Source: CAYSHJ01 sp964589725 (lineage in GTDB: Bacteria; Planctomycetota; Planctomycetia; Planctomycetales; Planctomycetaceae). From it: a stretch of DNA of 9,474 bases. Positions 1 through 5,289 of the stretch are shown piece by piece; within the stretch, counting starts at the first letter, position 1, and each line of letters starts with the position of its first letter. Below the pieces are notes generated by a model that worked only from the letters and a program-made list of their open reading frames with translations, ran no database searches and had not been told where the DNA came from. The stretch is taken from positions 1 through 9,474 of the forward strand of contig CAZPUJ010000761.1 in NCBI GenBank assembly GCA_964589725.1. The letters are read 5' to 3'. Both the position numbers and the translations under genes were made by a program.

Positions 1-2
1 GC

Positions 3-137
3 AAACATCAGGGGCGTCATTCGGACTTTCGCCGCGGCCGGCGGCTGGGCAAGTATGATCACCTCATCGTCTGGACTCGGCCGCAACGACCGACGTGGGT
101 GGACGAAGAGACCTACGCGCAGATTCCCGAGAATTGA
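3..137 (+). pseudogene. C-terminal-region fragment of an IS4-type (DDE) transposase
   Basis: The open frame entering from the left edge reads GKYDHLIVWTRPQRPTWVDE and continues to a TGA at 135-137. The W-[TK]-[RK]P-x-RP-x-W-[VM]-x-E-x-x-Y pattern is the one I recall from the region after the catalytic DDE core in planctomycete IS4-family transposases, where the protein normally continues well beyond this point. Here it stops at IPEN exactly where a short repeat (core 140-163) begins, so the 3' end of the gene appears lost at the repeat junction. The 5' part lies outside the window, so I cannot say whether the rest is intact. Family assignment is from motif recollection only. Confidence 0.6.
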
Positions 138-395
138 AAAAAGGTGTCAGGAACCGTTTATTGGATTCCAGTGGATGAATCCGTTGTCGCTGGCTTCGGA
201 CTTCGGCCTTGTCCGTCTCAGCCGCCGCTCGCCATTACCACGGACTTCGGCCAATTCCAAAGCCCCGAGGTCTGGCATTTCAGAATTCAGAATTGGCTGA
301 GCGTGAGAAAACTTGGGGCTTTTGGGGACGCCGAGTTTTGACCATAATCTGGCCCATCAAACGCCGCGACTCCAGAGGCCGTTCAAGGATCAGCG
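138..395. other. Gene-free stretch, probable repeat-derived remnant
   Basis: No convincing gene is visible: the short open frames here start without ribosome binding sites and resemble nothing I know. The stretch begins with a copy of the GTCAGGAACCG repeat. It contains two copies of CGGACTTCGGCC (197-208 and 241-252) and a 16-bp string CAGAATTCAGAATTGG at 281-296 that recurs at 1304-1319. Shared strings with the 1100-1350 block suggest both derive from the same kind of non-coding element. An AAGGA at 385-389 belongs to the next gene as its ribosome binding site. Confidence 0.5.
140..163 (+). repeat. GTCAGGAACCG-family repeat, copy A1
   Basis: This 24-bp string (AAAGGTGTCAGGAACCG followed by TTTATTG) is identical at 1114-1137 and 1327-1350. 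It starts directly after the premature stop of the transposase fragment. The central GGTGTCAGGAACC is an imperfect palindrome (GGT...ACC). Confidence 0.9.
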
Positions 396-704
396 ATGTC
401 CATCACCATCACGTTTCAGAATGACTTGGCTCAACGGCTCGAATCCGAAGCCATGCAGCGTCATGTCTCCGTTGAGGAACTGGCTGTCACGATTCTGGAC
501 CAGGCGGTTTCGCGGACGTGCGATGCTTGGGGCGAGCAAAATCAGCGACGGCTCGCGCTCATCCGCAAGAGCCTTCGACAATCGCTCACGGCTGAGGAAC
601 TACAGGAACTGGACACCTTGCAATCCGCTCTCGACGTGCGGTTCGAGGACTTCGATGCCGCCTTGAAAACGCAGCTTGATCTCATGCACTCCGCAGTCGA
701 ATAG
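396..704 (+). CDS. Small ribbon-helix-helix-like protein, partner of an HNH nuclease
   Basis: A 102-aa protein with ATG at 396 and a good ribosome binding site (AAGGA at 385-389, 6 nt spacing). The N-terminus (SITITF, then an amphipathic helix, then VSVEELAVTILDQAV) looks like the short strand plus two helices of CopG/Arc ribbon-helix-helix DNA-binding proteins. The second half contains NQRRLALIRK...LTAEELQELDTLQ, a helical pattern I recall from many small planctomycete and cyanobacterial proteins encoded next to HNH endonucleases. It stops 33 nt before the HNH start on the same strand, so the two are probably co-transcribed. By analogy it could be an antitoxin-like or autoregulatory partner, but nothing in the sequence proves this. 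DNA binding is inferred from predicted secondary structure only. Confidence 0.75.
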   Translation: MSITITFQNDLAQRLESEAMQRHVSVEELAVTILDQAVSRTCDAWGEQNQRRLALIRKSLRQSLTAEELQELDTLQSALDVRFEDFDAALKTQLDLMHSAVE

Positions 705-737
705 CGGTCGGCCAATTGTCACGTGGGTGGACTGCTC

Positions 738-1274
738 ATGCCTGTCCCGCAGCCGTTTGCGTATCCGTCCGAACGTCACCTCCGCCGTCACGGACCGCGC
801 GGCTATGCCGACTCACAGCACTTCAAGCCGTGGCTGCGCGATGAGTTTCAATTCCGCTGTGTCTATTGCCTCATTCGTGAGCGCTGGCATCCCGACGGCG
901 ATAGTGGTTTCAGCGTCGAACACTTGCGGCCTCGGTCGAGATCACCGGAACTCGTTGCCGAGTACGACAACCTGTTCTACGCCTGCTGCCGCTGTAATGC
1001 GGCCAAACAAGACCTCGAAGGCATTCTCAATCCCGCAACGGAGCCGCTGGCCAGTCATTTGCTCGTGTCCTCCGAAGGAGCCATCCACGGTCTGACTGAG
1101 GCCGGGAGCATGAAAAGGTGTCAGGAACCGTTTATTGATGAATCCGGAGCTTGGCCCTTTGGAAGCCTGGAGTCAGGCACCGCAGAATGTTTAACCGCCA
1201 CGCCATCGGCGTGCGCGGTGAGCGGGTCGGCCGCTCGCAACCAACTCGCGCCCACGCCGATGGCGTTGGGGTGA
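738..1274 (+). CDS. HNH endonuclease with repeat-derived C-terminal tail
   Basis: Counting from ATG 738 (GGTGGA about 7 nt upstream; an in-frame GTG at 723 is the alternative start), the protein carries a zinc-finger HNH module. C41-x2-C44 is followed by E61-H62, N78 and C83-x2-C86-N87 (FRCVYC, EHLRPRS, YDNLFYACCRCNAAKQ). HNH modules cut DNA using the His and a metal ion. The native sequence appears to end around residue 123. From SMKRCQEPF onward the frame runs through repeat copy A2 and then a structured inverted repeat to a TGA at 1272, adding roughly 55 residues of non-homologous tail. In homologues as I recall them another helical stretch follows the core, so the C-terminus is probably lost. 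The catalytic core is intact, so activity is possible. It follows the small RHH-like gene by 33 nt. Confidence 0.8.
   Translation: MPVPQPFAYPSERHLRRHGPRGYADSQHFKPWLRDEFQFRCVYCLIRERWHPDGDSGFSVEHLRPRSRSPELVAEYDNLFYACCRCNAAKQDLEGILNPATEPLASHLLVSSEGAIHGLTEAGSMKRCQEPFIDESGAWPFGSLESGTAECLTATPSACAVSGSAARNQLAPTPMALG
1114..1137 (+). repeat. GTCAGGAACCG-family repeat, copy A2
   Basis: Identical over 24 bp to copies at 140-163 and 1327-1350. It lies inside the open frame of the HNH gene and encodes KRCQEPFI in that frame, marking the point where the native nuclease sequence ends. Confidence 0.9.
1172..1188 (+). repeat. GTCAGGCACCG repeat, copy B1
   Basis: The 17-bp string GTCAGGCACCGCAGAAT recurs exactly at 1293-1309. 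It shares the core GTCAGG[A/C]ACCG with the A copies. It abuts the left arm of the inverted repeat that begins at 1189. Confidence 0.85.
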
Positions 1275-1277
1275 AAC
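1189..1277. repeat. Structured inverted-repeat element (22/25 matching arms)
   Basis: The arm 1189-1213 (GTTTAACC...CATCGGCGTG) is the reverse complement of 1253-1277 (CACGCCGATG...GGTGAAAC) at 22 of 25 positions. Inside sits a smaller hairpin GAGCGG-GTCGG-CCGCTC, giving a long stem with a nested hairpin. Direct repeats GTCAGGCACCGCAGAAT flank it, one abutting on the left and one 15 nt beyond the right arm. It occupies the false C-terminal tail of the HNH frame and contains that frame's stop codon. It reads as a small non-autonomous mobile element or a large REP-type structure. Confidence 0.75.
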
Positions 1278-1292
1278 AATTCGAAGCATAGG

Positions 1293-1309
1293 GTCAGGCA
1301 CCGCAGAAT
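1293..1309 (+). repeat. GTCAGGCACCG repeat, copy B2
   Basis: Exact 17-bp match to 1172-1188. It runs directly into CAGAATTCAGAATTGG (1304-1319), which is also found at 281-296. Confidence 0.85.
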
Positions 1310-1326
1310 TCAGAATTGGTGGAGTC

Positions 1327-1350
1327 AAAGGTGTCAGGAACCGTTTATTG
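1327..1350 (+). repeat. GTCAGGAACCG-family repeat, copy A3
   Basis: Identical 24-bp copy of the repeat at 140-163 and 1114-1137. It ends 17 nt before the start codon of the RAYT remnant, so it forms part of that gene's leader. Confidence 0.9.
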
Positions 1351-1352
1351 AT

Positions 1353-1370
1353 GTAGCATGGAGTTCCATG
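1353..1370 (+). repeat. REP-like GTAG plus hairpin at the RAYT start codon
   Basis: GTAG (1353-1356) is followed at once by CATGG-AGTT-CCATG (1357-1370). A 5' GTAG at the foot of a short hairpin is the recognition signature described for REP sequences bound by TnpA-REP proteins, and RAYT genes are normally flanked by their own REPs. The ATG of the remnant (1368-1370) lies in the right arm. The stem is only 5 bp, so this call is tentative. Confidence 0.4.
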
Positions 1371-1607
1371 TCTCGCCAACCTCGACTGAGCATCGCTGAC
1401 GGCGTTGATCATGTCACGCAACGCGGCCTCGAACGCGGAAACAGCGCGCGCGACGACCGCGACCGACGCGAATGGTTCCGCATGCTGGACCGTCACGCCG
1501 CGGTGAAGTCGGTGAAACCTTCGTCGGCCAATTCCGAAAAACGGCAGCCCCGACGCCGTGTTGATTCCCGACGGTCTTCGCCGTTGAGAGTGTTTGACGC
1601 ACGTTGA
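1368..1607 (+). pseudogene. N-terminal remnant of a REP-associated tyrosine transposase (RAYT, Y1_Tnp)
   Basis: The frame starts MSRQPRLSIADGVDHVTQRG and continues LERGNSARDDRDRREWFRML. This matches the N-terminus of Y1/IS200-like RAYT proteins: a basic start, then H-V-T-x-R-G, then DD-x-DR-x-x-F-x-x-x-L. Similarity ends near residue 42. The following approximately 37 residues (HAAVKSVKPSSANSEK...) are basic and not RAYT-like. The HUH motif (usually within SNHFH) and the catalytic tyrosine are absent, so the product cannot be an active single-strand transposase. Intact relatives are about 150-250 aa and bind GTAG-footed REP hairpins. The gene sits in a cluster of short repeats and just after a possible REP hairpin, as expected for a decayed RAYT locus. 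Confidence 0.75.
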
Positions 1608-1657
1608 TGCGGACGTGATGATGGTTTCAGTAAACACATTACGGGAGTGACTTCAAC

Positions 1658-1822
1658 ATGATTTCCGCGATCTCACATGATCGACAGGATGAGTCTCTGG
1701 AAGCCAAGGTGCGTTGGTTTCAGTCGCTGTCGATCGACGAACGAATGCAGGTCTTTTGCGAGTTGACGAGGCAGTTGAAGTCGAGTGGAGTTCAAGTAGT
1801 GCAAAAACCCACGAGCCACTGA
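1658..1822 (+). CDS. 54-aa hypothetical ORF, 3' end replaced by repeat
   Basis: ATG at 1658 has GGGAG 10 nt upstream. The product begins MISAISHDRQDESLEAKVRW and continues FQSLSIDERMQVFCELTRQL. This resembles short planctomycete proteins I recall with the phrase EAK-x-RWFQSL-x-x-x-ER(M), but I know no function for them. The last 14 or so residues (KSSGVQVVQKPTSH) and the stop codon come from the 63-bp repeat that recurs at 3461-3523, so the native C-terminus is probably missing. In intact neighbourhoods such proteins precede a second gene, but here only non-coding sequence follows. It could equally be a decayed, non-expressed remnant. Confidence 0.45.
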   Translation: MISAISHDRQDESLEAKVRWFQSLSIDERMQVFCELTRQLKSSGVQVVQKPTSH

Positions 1823-1845
1823 GGCAAGCTCAGTGGGGTCGCTTG
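1783..1845 (+). repeat. 63-bp exact repeat, copy 1 (right half of the 3382-3537 element)
   Basis: Identical over 63 bp to 3461-3523; the 10 bp before it also match with one change. It contains the hairpin CCACTGAG-GCAAG-CTCAGTGG (1816-1836). The left half of the downstream element (its left terminal repeat and first hairpin) is missing here, so this copy is truncated or recombined. It carries the stop codon of the 54-aa ORF. Confidence 0.9.
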
Positions 1846-2065
1846 ATTGAGGTCTAACACACGGGGCGGGGGCGTTTACAAATCCAACGCAAATGGGTCA
1901 AGGCGTGTGTGACGGTGATGAGCGAGCGAGGGTGCATCACCGATGAATCCGGGGCCGCCGAGCAAACACCTCAGAATCGTCCCGAGAAAAATGGCAATCT
2001 CGTCAGCCCTCGATACACTCCCTCTGCCGCGACGGCGGCTTCCTTGAACACGAGGTTCGATCTGC
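1846..2065. other. Gene-free leader of the FHA-kinase gene, with an 8-bp dyad
   Basis: No gene is supported here. CGGTGATG (1913-1920) and CATCACCG (1935-1942) form a perfect 8-bp dyad with a 14-nt spacer, a layout that could be an operator for a dimeric regulator. I see no convincing -35/-10 pair. GAGG at 2052-2055, 10 nt before ATG 2066, is the likely ribosome binding site. The ATGAATCCGG string at 1943-1952 also occurs at 1139-1148. Confidence 0.35.
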
Positions 2066-3355
2066 ATGCCATGGCAGCTTGTCGTACTTTCAGGGCCGGA
2101 TGCGGGGACGGTCTTTCCGTTGGCGGAGGGGGAGAAGTTTGTCATCGGACGCGAGAAGGAATGCTCGCTGCGGCTGGTTGATCCGAGTGCCTCGCGCGAG
2201 CATTGCGAGCTGCGTGTCGCTGCGAACGCGGTCCAACTGCACGACCTCGGCAGCCGCTGGGGGACTCTGGTTAACGATACGAAGGTCGACAAGAAACGGA
2301 TCCTCGCCGGTGACGTGATCACGATTGGGGCCACGCGCTTGGAACTCCGTTCGACTGTCGTGGCCGTTGAGTCCACTCTGCCACTCGACTCGCCGTCAGC
2401 GGCGGAGATGGTGACTCCCGGTCCGCCGTCGACGCAGGAACTCAAGGTGGTCGAGCCGACGATCGAACGGCTCGAAAGCCTCGTCGGCCAGCGGTTCTCT
2501 CGGTTTGTCGTCGAGCGGATCATCGCTCAAGGAGCCAGCGGGGTCGTGTTTCGCGCGGTCGACGAGCGCACGCGGCGGACGTTCGCGTTGAAAGTTCTGT
2601 GGCCGGACATCTGCCGCAAGGAGGAAGAAGTCAAACGCTTCGTCCGAGCGATCCGAGCGATGTGCCGCATTCAACATCCCAACCTCATCCGTCTGTATGC
2701 CGCCGGACGGAGTCAGGGTCTATGCTGGATGGCCACCGAATTCGTCGAAGGCGAGAGTTTGTCCGAGGTCATCCAGCGGATTGGCATCCGCGGTATGCTC
2801 GACTGGCGCGTGGCCTTCCGCGTGGTGTTGCAGGTCGCTCGGGCGCTCGAGGTGGCTCACGAGCACGGCATCGTGCATCGCAACATCACTCCCCGAAACG
2901 TGCTGATGCGTGCCAGCGATGGACTGGTCAAGCTGGGTGACCTGATGCTTGCCAAATCTTTGGAAGGGAGCAACGCCGAGGTGATCACACGCCCGGGAGA
3001 ACTCGTGGGGCAACTCCATTACATGTCGCCCGAACAGACCGGCCGCGAAACGATCGTGGATCACCGGTCCGACATCTACAACCTGGGAGCGATGGCCTAT
3101 GCCCTGCTGACCGGACACCCTCCCTTCGAAGGCCACTCGCCGCTGGAGATCATTATGAAAATCCAACGCGACCCGCCGGCGAAGCCCACGAAGTTCCACC
3201 TCAGCATCCCGCCGCTGTTTGAAGGCGTGGTGCTGCAAATGCTGGCCAAGCGGCCGGATGATCGCTACTGCTCGCCGACGCACTTGATCACCGACCTGCA
3301 ACGAGTCGCCAAGTACCTCGGCACGGAAGAACTCTTGAAGACCCCCGGCGCGTGA
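2066..3355 (+). CDS. FHA domain fused to a Ser/Thr kinase-like domain, probably a pseudokinase
   Basis: 429 aa. The start is fixed by an in-frame TGA at 2045 and only one ATG after it. The FHA domain spans about residues 5-97: GRE at 28-30, SREH at 43-46, and GSRWGT-x-VN around 62-70, with W in place of the usual N. It should bind phosphothreonine peptides. A linker of about 40 residues leads to a kinase fold from about 143 to 415. The glycine loop (QGASGV, 155-160), the VAIK-type Lys176, Asn278, SPE (321-323) and DIYNLG are present. However, the catalytic HRD is HRN (Asn273), HRDxKP is HRNITP, DFG is DLM (292-294), and the alphaC Glu is Ala195. Phosphotransfer is therefore doubtful and a scaffold or sensor role is more likely. 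No transmembrane segment is visible. Its 3' end faces the sigma-factor operon. Confidence 0.92.
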   Translation: MPWQLVVLSGPDAGTVFPLAEGEKFVIGREKECSLRLVDPSASREHCELRVAANAVQLHDLGSRWGTLVNDTKVDKKRILAGDVITIGATRLELRSTVVAVESTLPLDSPSAAEMVTPGPPSTQELKVVEPTIERLESLVGQRFSRFVVERIIAQGASGVVFRAVDERTRRTFALKVLWPDICRKEEEVKRFVRAIRAMCRIQHPNLIRLYAAGRSQGLCWMATEFVEGESLSEVIQRIGIRGMLDWRVAFRVVLQVARALEVAHEHGIVHRNITPRNVLMRASDGLVKLGDLMLAKSLEGSNAEVITRPGELVGQLHYMSPEQTGRETIVDHRSDIYNLGAMAYALLTGHPPFEGHSPLEIIMKIQRDPPAKPTKFHLSIPPLFEGVVLQMLAKRPDDRYCSPTHLITDLQRVAKYLGTEELLKTPGA

Positions 3356-3404
3356 TTCGGTTTTTGAGTTTCGGAGATTGCTATTAATCCGCAAACAAGC
3401 GACC

Positions 3405-3425
3405 CCGCCGACCTTGCGTCGGCGG
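3405..3425 (+). terminator. Hairpin after the kinase gene, possible terminator
   Basis: A perfect 8-bp GC-rich stem with a 5-nt loop (CCGCCGAC-CTTGC-GTCGGCGG) lies 50 nt after the kinase stop codon. It is followed by TTTACCGGTTT, a poor T-tract. It is also the first arm of the 3382-3537 element, so any terminator role may be secondary. Confidence 0.35.
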
Positions 3426-3460
3426 TTTACCGGTTTCTGCACTACAAGGTAGTTGAAGTT

Positions 3461-3523
3461 GAGTGGAGTTCAAGTAGTGCAAAAACCCACGAGCCACTGA
3501 GGCAAGCTCAGTGGGGTCGCTTG
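3461..3523 (+). repeat. 63-bp exact repeat, copy 2
   Basis: Identical to 1783-1845. This copy is part of the complete 156-bp element. Read on the minus strand, its hairpin (3494-3514) is followed after 8 nt by a run of five T, so it could also end transcription of the GNAT operon. Confidence 0.9.
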
Positions 3524-3531
3524 TTCGAGGA

Positions 3532-4509
3532 TTAATACCCATTGGGCTTCGCGCGGAACGCTTGGGCGCCTCGCAGTCGCACGTGTGCCGCGCGGACGGA
3601 TTTCAATCGGAAGCCTAGCGACTCGTACAGTTGGATGGCCGGAACATTGCGTGCATCGACCGCCAGCAGCAGGCGTTTGGCTCCCGCGTTGCGAGCTGCC
3701 CTCAAGCCGTCGAACAACATCGCTCGCGCAAGGCCGCGGCGGCGAGCCGTTTCGATCACGCCGAGATACACCAGTTCCCAAGCTTGCTGCTCCGGGCGTT
3801 CGACCATCAACAACGCGCCGAGGTCATCACCGTCGTGACGATACAAACGCCACATGTCGGGGCTGAATGATCCGGCCGCTTCATGATTCTTCAGCGACTG
3901 CTGAGCGTCTCGAACTTCGTTCAGTTCCGGGCAATCGAGCGTTCCGCGATACGTCTTCGTGAGCACATTCGCGAACCTTAGCCGATTGTGAGCTCGCCGG
4001 TACGGGACGTATTCGAGCGTGTCTCGTGTCACCACGCCTCGTCCGCGAGCATGGCCGGCTTGTTCCGGATCGGTGAGACTCGGACCGAGCGAGCGTTCGA
4101 AAAACTTGAGATCCGTCAGATGTGCGAAGCCATTTCGCGTCAGTGCCGCACGTTCGCGCGACTGATTGAGATCCAGCAAACTCTGCCCAATCCAAGCCTT
4201 CTCCGCGTCGAGCCGTTGCGCGGCGGCTTGCAACAGCGAGTCTTCAATCTCGTCAGAGGATTGCATGGTCGTCGCCACGGGAGGCCAGACGAAGCCGGTT
4301 CCATCGGGTGACAACAGCAGCATCAAAACTCCGACCGGCGAATCGTCGAGCTCCGCCAGCAGCAAGTGGCTGAGATCAAGCTCGCCGTCCGCAGCTGACT
4401 GCAATGACTCGGCCACTCGGGCGGCGCGTTCTTCCGCCGGCAGCGACGAGTACAACAATTCCAGCGCAAGGTTCAGACGGTCACCAGTCGCAGTTTGCAC
4501 GCGGAGCAT
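3532..4509 (-). CDS. Two-domain GNAT-family N-acetyltransferase
   Basis: 325 aa. The C-terminal half (about 170-310) is a clear GNAT fold: VYLGVIETARRRGLARAML (248-266) contains the acetyl-CoA pyrophosphate-binding R-x-x-G-x-A motif (R257-R258-G259-L260-A261), and NVPAIQLYESLGF (288-300) is the typical motif B. The N-terminal half (about 1-140) has the spacing and a degenerate ending (RERAALTRNGF) of a second, probably inactive GNAT domain, as in tandem-GNAT enzymes such as mycothiol synthase. The substrate cannot be read from sequence. It is the last gene of the sigma/anti-sigma/FmdB unit, starting 9 nt after the FmdB stop with only a weak ribosome binding site, so translational coupling is likely. 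Its TAA stop lies within the terminal repeat of the 3382-3537 element, so the native C-terminus may have been slightly changed. Confidence 0.88.
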   Translation of the reverse strand: MLRVQTATGDRLNLALELLYSSLPAEERAARVAESLQSAADGELDLSHLLLAELDDSPVGVLMLLLSPDGTGFVWPPVATTMQSSDEIEDSLLQAAAQRLDAEKAWIGQSLLDLNQSRERAALTRNGFAHLTDLKFFERSLGPSLTDPEQAGHARGRGVVTRDTLEYVPYRRAHNRLRFANVLTKTYRGTLDCPELNEVRDAQQSLKNHEAAGSFSPDMWRLYRHDGDDLGALLMVERPEQQAWELVYLGVIETARRRGLARAMLFDGLRAARNAGAKRLLLAVDARNVPAIQLYESLGFRLKSVRAAHVRLRGAQAFRAKPNGY

Positions 4510-4518
4510 GATGTCGCG

Positions 4519-4746
4519 TCATGGTAGCCGGCAGCAGCCTGGTCCACACGGCGGCGCGTTACTCGGCGGACACGCTGAGGACGCGACTGGAAGAGACAAC
4601 CCGCCGCGGGCATGCACGGCGGGAGCACTCAGCAGCTTGTGAACCTCCGCCGAACCGCACGTGGGGCAGACGGCTTGCTGCTCGCCACGGATTAACTCTT
4701 CAAACGTGCGGTCGCAGCGCGGACATTCAAACTCGAATAGCGGCAT
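4519..4746 (-). CDS. FmdB-type zinc-ribbon protein
   Basis: 75 aa from ATG at 4746. An in-frame GTG at 4758 would add four residues, but the ATG start gives the family's standard MPL[FY]E[FY] opening and has AGGTGA about 8 nt upstream. Four cysteines form the zinc ribbon: C8-x2-C11 (ECPRC) and C27-x2-C30 (CPTCG), followed by the usual S-x-x-x-x-KLLS segment. The tail is flexible and ends in a Cys/Gly/Pro cluster (PPCGPGCC), as is common in the family. FmdB proteins are small putative regulators whose molecular role is not well defined. The gene lies 12 nt after the anti-sigma stop and 9 nt before the GNAT start, so all are probably on one transcript. Confidence 0.9.
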   Translation of the reverse strand: MPLFEFECPRCDRTFEELIRGEQQAVCPTCGSAEVHKLLSAPAVHARGGLSLPVASSACPPSNAPPCGPGCCRLP

Positions 4747-4758
4747 AATGGCAGTCAC

Positions 4759-5289
4759 CTACTCGTTGCGGCGAACAGCACGAGCATTCTTGGAGTCGCT
4801 CGGAGTCGCCGAATCATCCGGTCTTAATTTCGCAGCGTCCGGCTGATCGCGAGTCACTCTGACTCGCGATTCCCAATCGCTGGACGGAAAGCCGACGATC
4901 GAGCCCGAGAACATGTTTCCGCGCACCGGACTTTGGGGTGGCATCTGCCCATCCTGCGACAAGTGGGCATCCTGCGAGAAGACGAAGACCACCACGATCG
5001 CAGAGGCGATGGCTAACCCGGAAATCCACAGACTGTTGGCTCCGCGACGTCCGCCCGCTTGTCGCTGCTGAAGTCGCGTGGCGACGGACGGCCACACGCT
5101 ATCTCGTTTCACGGCGGATGCGACCACACGGCTATCCTGTAACACCGCAAAGGCCTGTCGATGTTGCTCCCACAGTCCCCGGCAAACCGAGCACTGGGCG
5201 AGATGACGTTGCAACTCCTGAGCCTCGGCTGGTTCCAGATCATCACCGACGGCCAACGCCATCTGCCGCTGAGCGGTTTTACACTGCAT
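4759..5289 (-). CDS. Membrane anti-sigma factor with zinc-binding HxxxCxxC motif
   Basis: 176 aa from ATG 5289, chosen because GGAG lies 7 nt upstream; an ATG at 5292 or GTG at 5295 would add one or two residues. The N-terminal cytoplasmic domain carries H29-x3-C33-x2-C36 plus C3, the ZAS (zinc-associated anti-sigma) signature that clamps ECF sigma factors. One transmembrane helix follows (about 86-106, SLWISGLAIASAIVVVFVFS), then an extracytoplasmic tail of about 70 residues without a recognisable domain. The tail has a short 6-residue tandem repeat (SQDAHL/SQDGQM; 10-bp string CATCCTGCGA at 4950 and 4968). The start overlaps the end of the sigma gene by 11 nt, which is typical of coupled sigma/anti-sigma pairs. 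Its partner is almost certainly that upstream sigma factor. Confidence 0.9.
   Translation of the reverse strand: MQCKTAQRQMALAVGDDLEPAEAQELQRHLAQCSVCRGLWEQHRQAFAVLQDSRVVASAVKRDSVWPSVATRLQQRQAGGRRGANSLWISGLAIASAIVVVFVFSQDAHLSQDGQMPPQSPVRGNMFSGSIVGFPSSDWESRVRVTRDQPDAAKLRPDDSATPSDSKNARAVRRNE

Larger units (their letters stand above)
3382..3537. mobile_element. 156-bp MITE-like element with 25-bp terminal inverted repeats and cloverleaf-like fold
   Basis: 3382-3406 (TATTAATCC...GCGACCCC) is the reverse complement of 3513-3537 at 23 of 25 positions. Inside are three arms. CCGCCGAC-CTTGC-GTCGGCGG spans 3405-3425. A 14-bp stem, GGTTTCTGCACTAC (3432-3445) with GTAGTGCAAAAACC (3474-3487), matches at 13 of 14. 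CCACTGAG-GCAAG-CTCAGTGG spans 3494-3514. Together they give an outer stem with three arms, like a cloverleaf, though 2 bp are shared between neighbouring stems. The ends read TA-TTAATCC and GGATTAA-TA, compatible with insertion at TA as in Tc1/mariner/IS630-type MITEs. There is no coding capacity. It lies between convergent genes and overlaps the GNAT stop codon. Confidence 0.6.

Noticed and set aside
140..1350. Repeated 24-mers as a CRISPR array
   Set aside because: Only three copies with very unequal spacing (about 970 and 210 bp), with genes in between and no cas gene.
1876..2523. Minus-strand open frame (215 aa) reaching into the kinase leader
   Set aside because: Mostly antisense to the FHA domain; very Ser/Arg/Thr-rich product without a domain.
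2720..3442. Minus-strand open frame (240 aa)
   Set aside because: Antisense to the kinase-like domain; no motif and no ribosome binding site.
3382..3537. Cloverleaf interpreted as a tRNA or integron attC site
   Set aside because: Arm lengths and the missing T-loop and anticodon features exclude a tRNA; there is no RYYYAAC/GTTRRRY pair or integrase to support attC.
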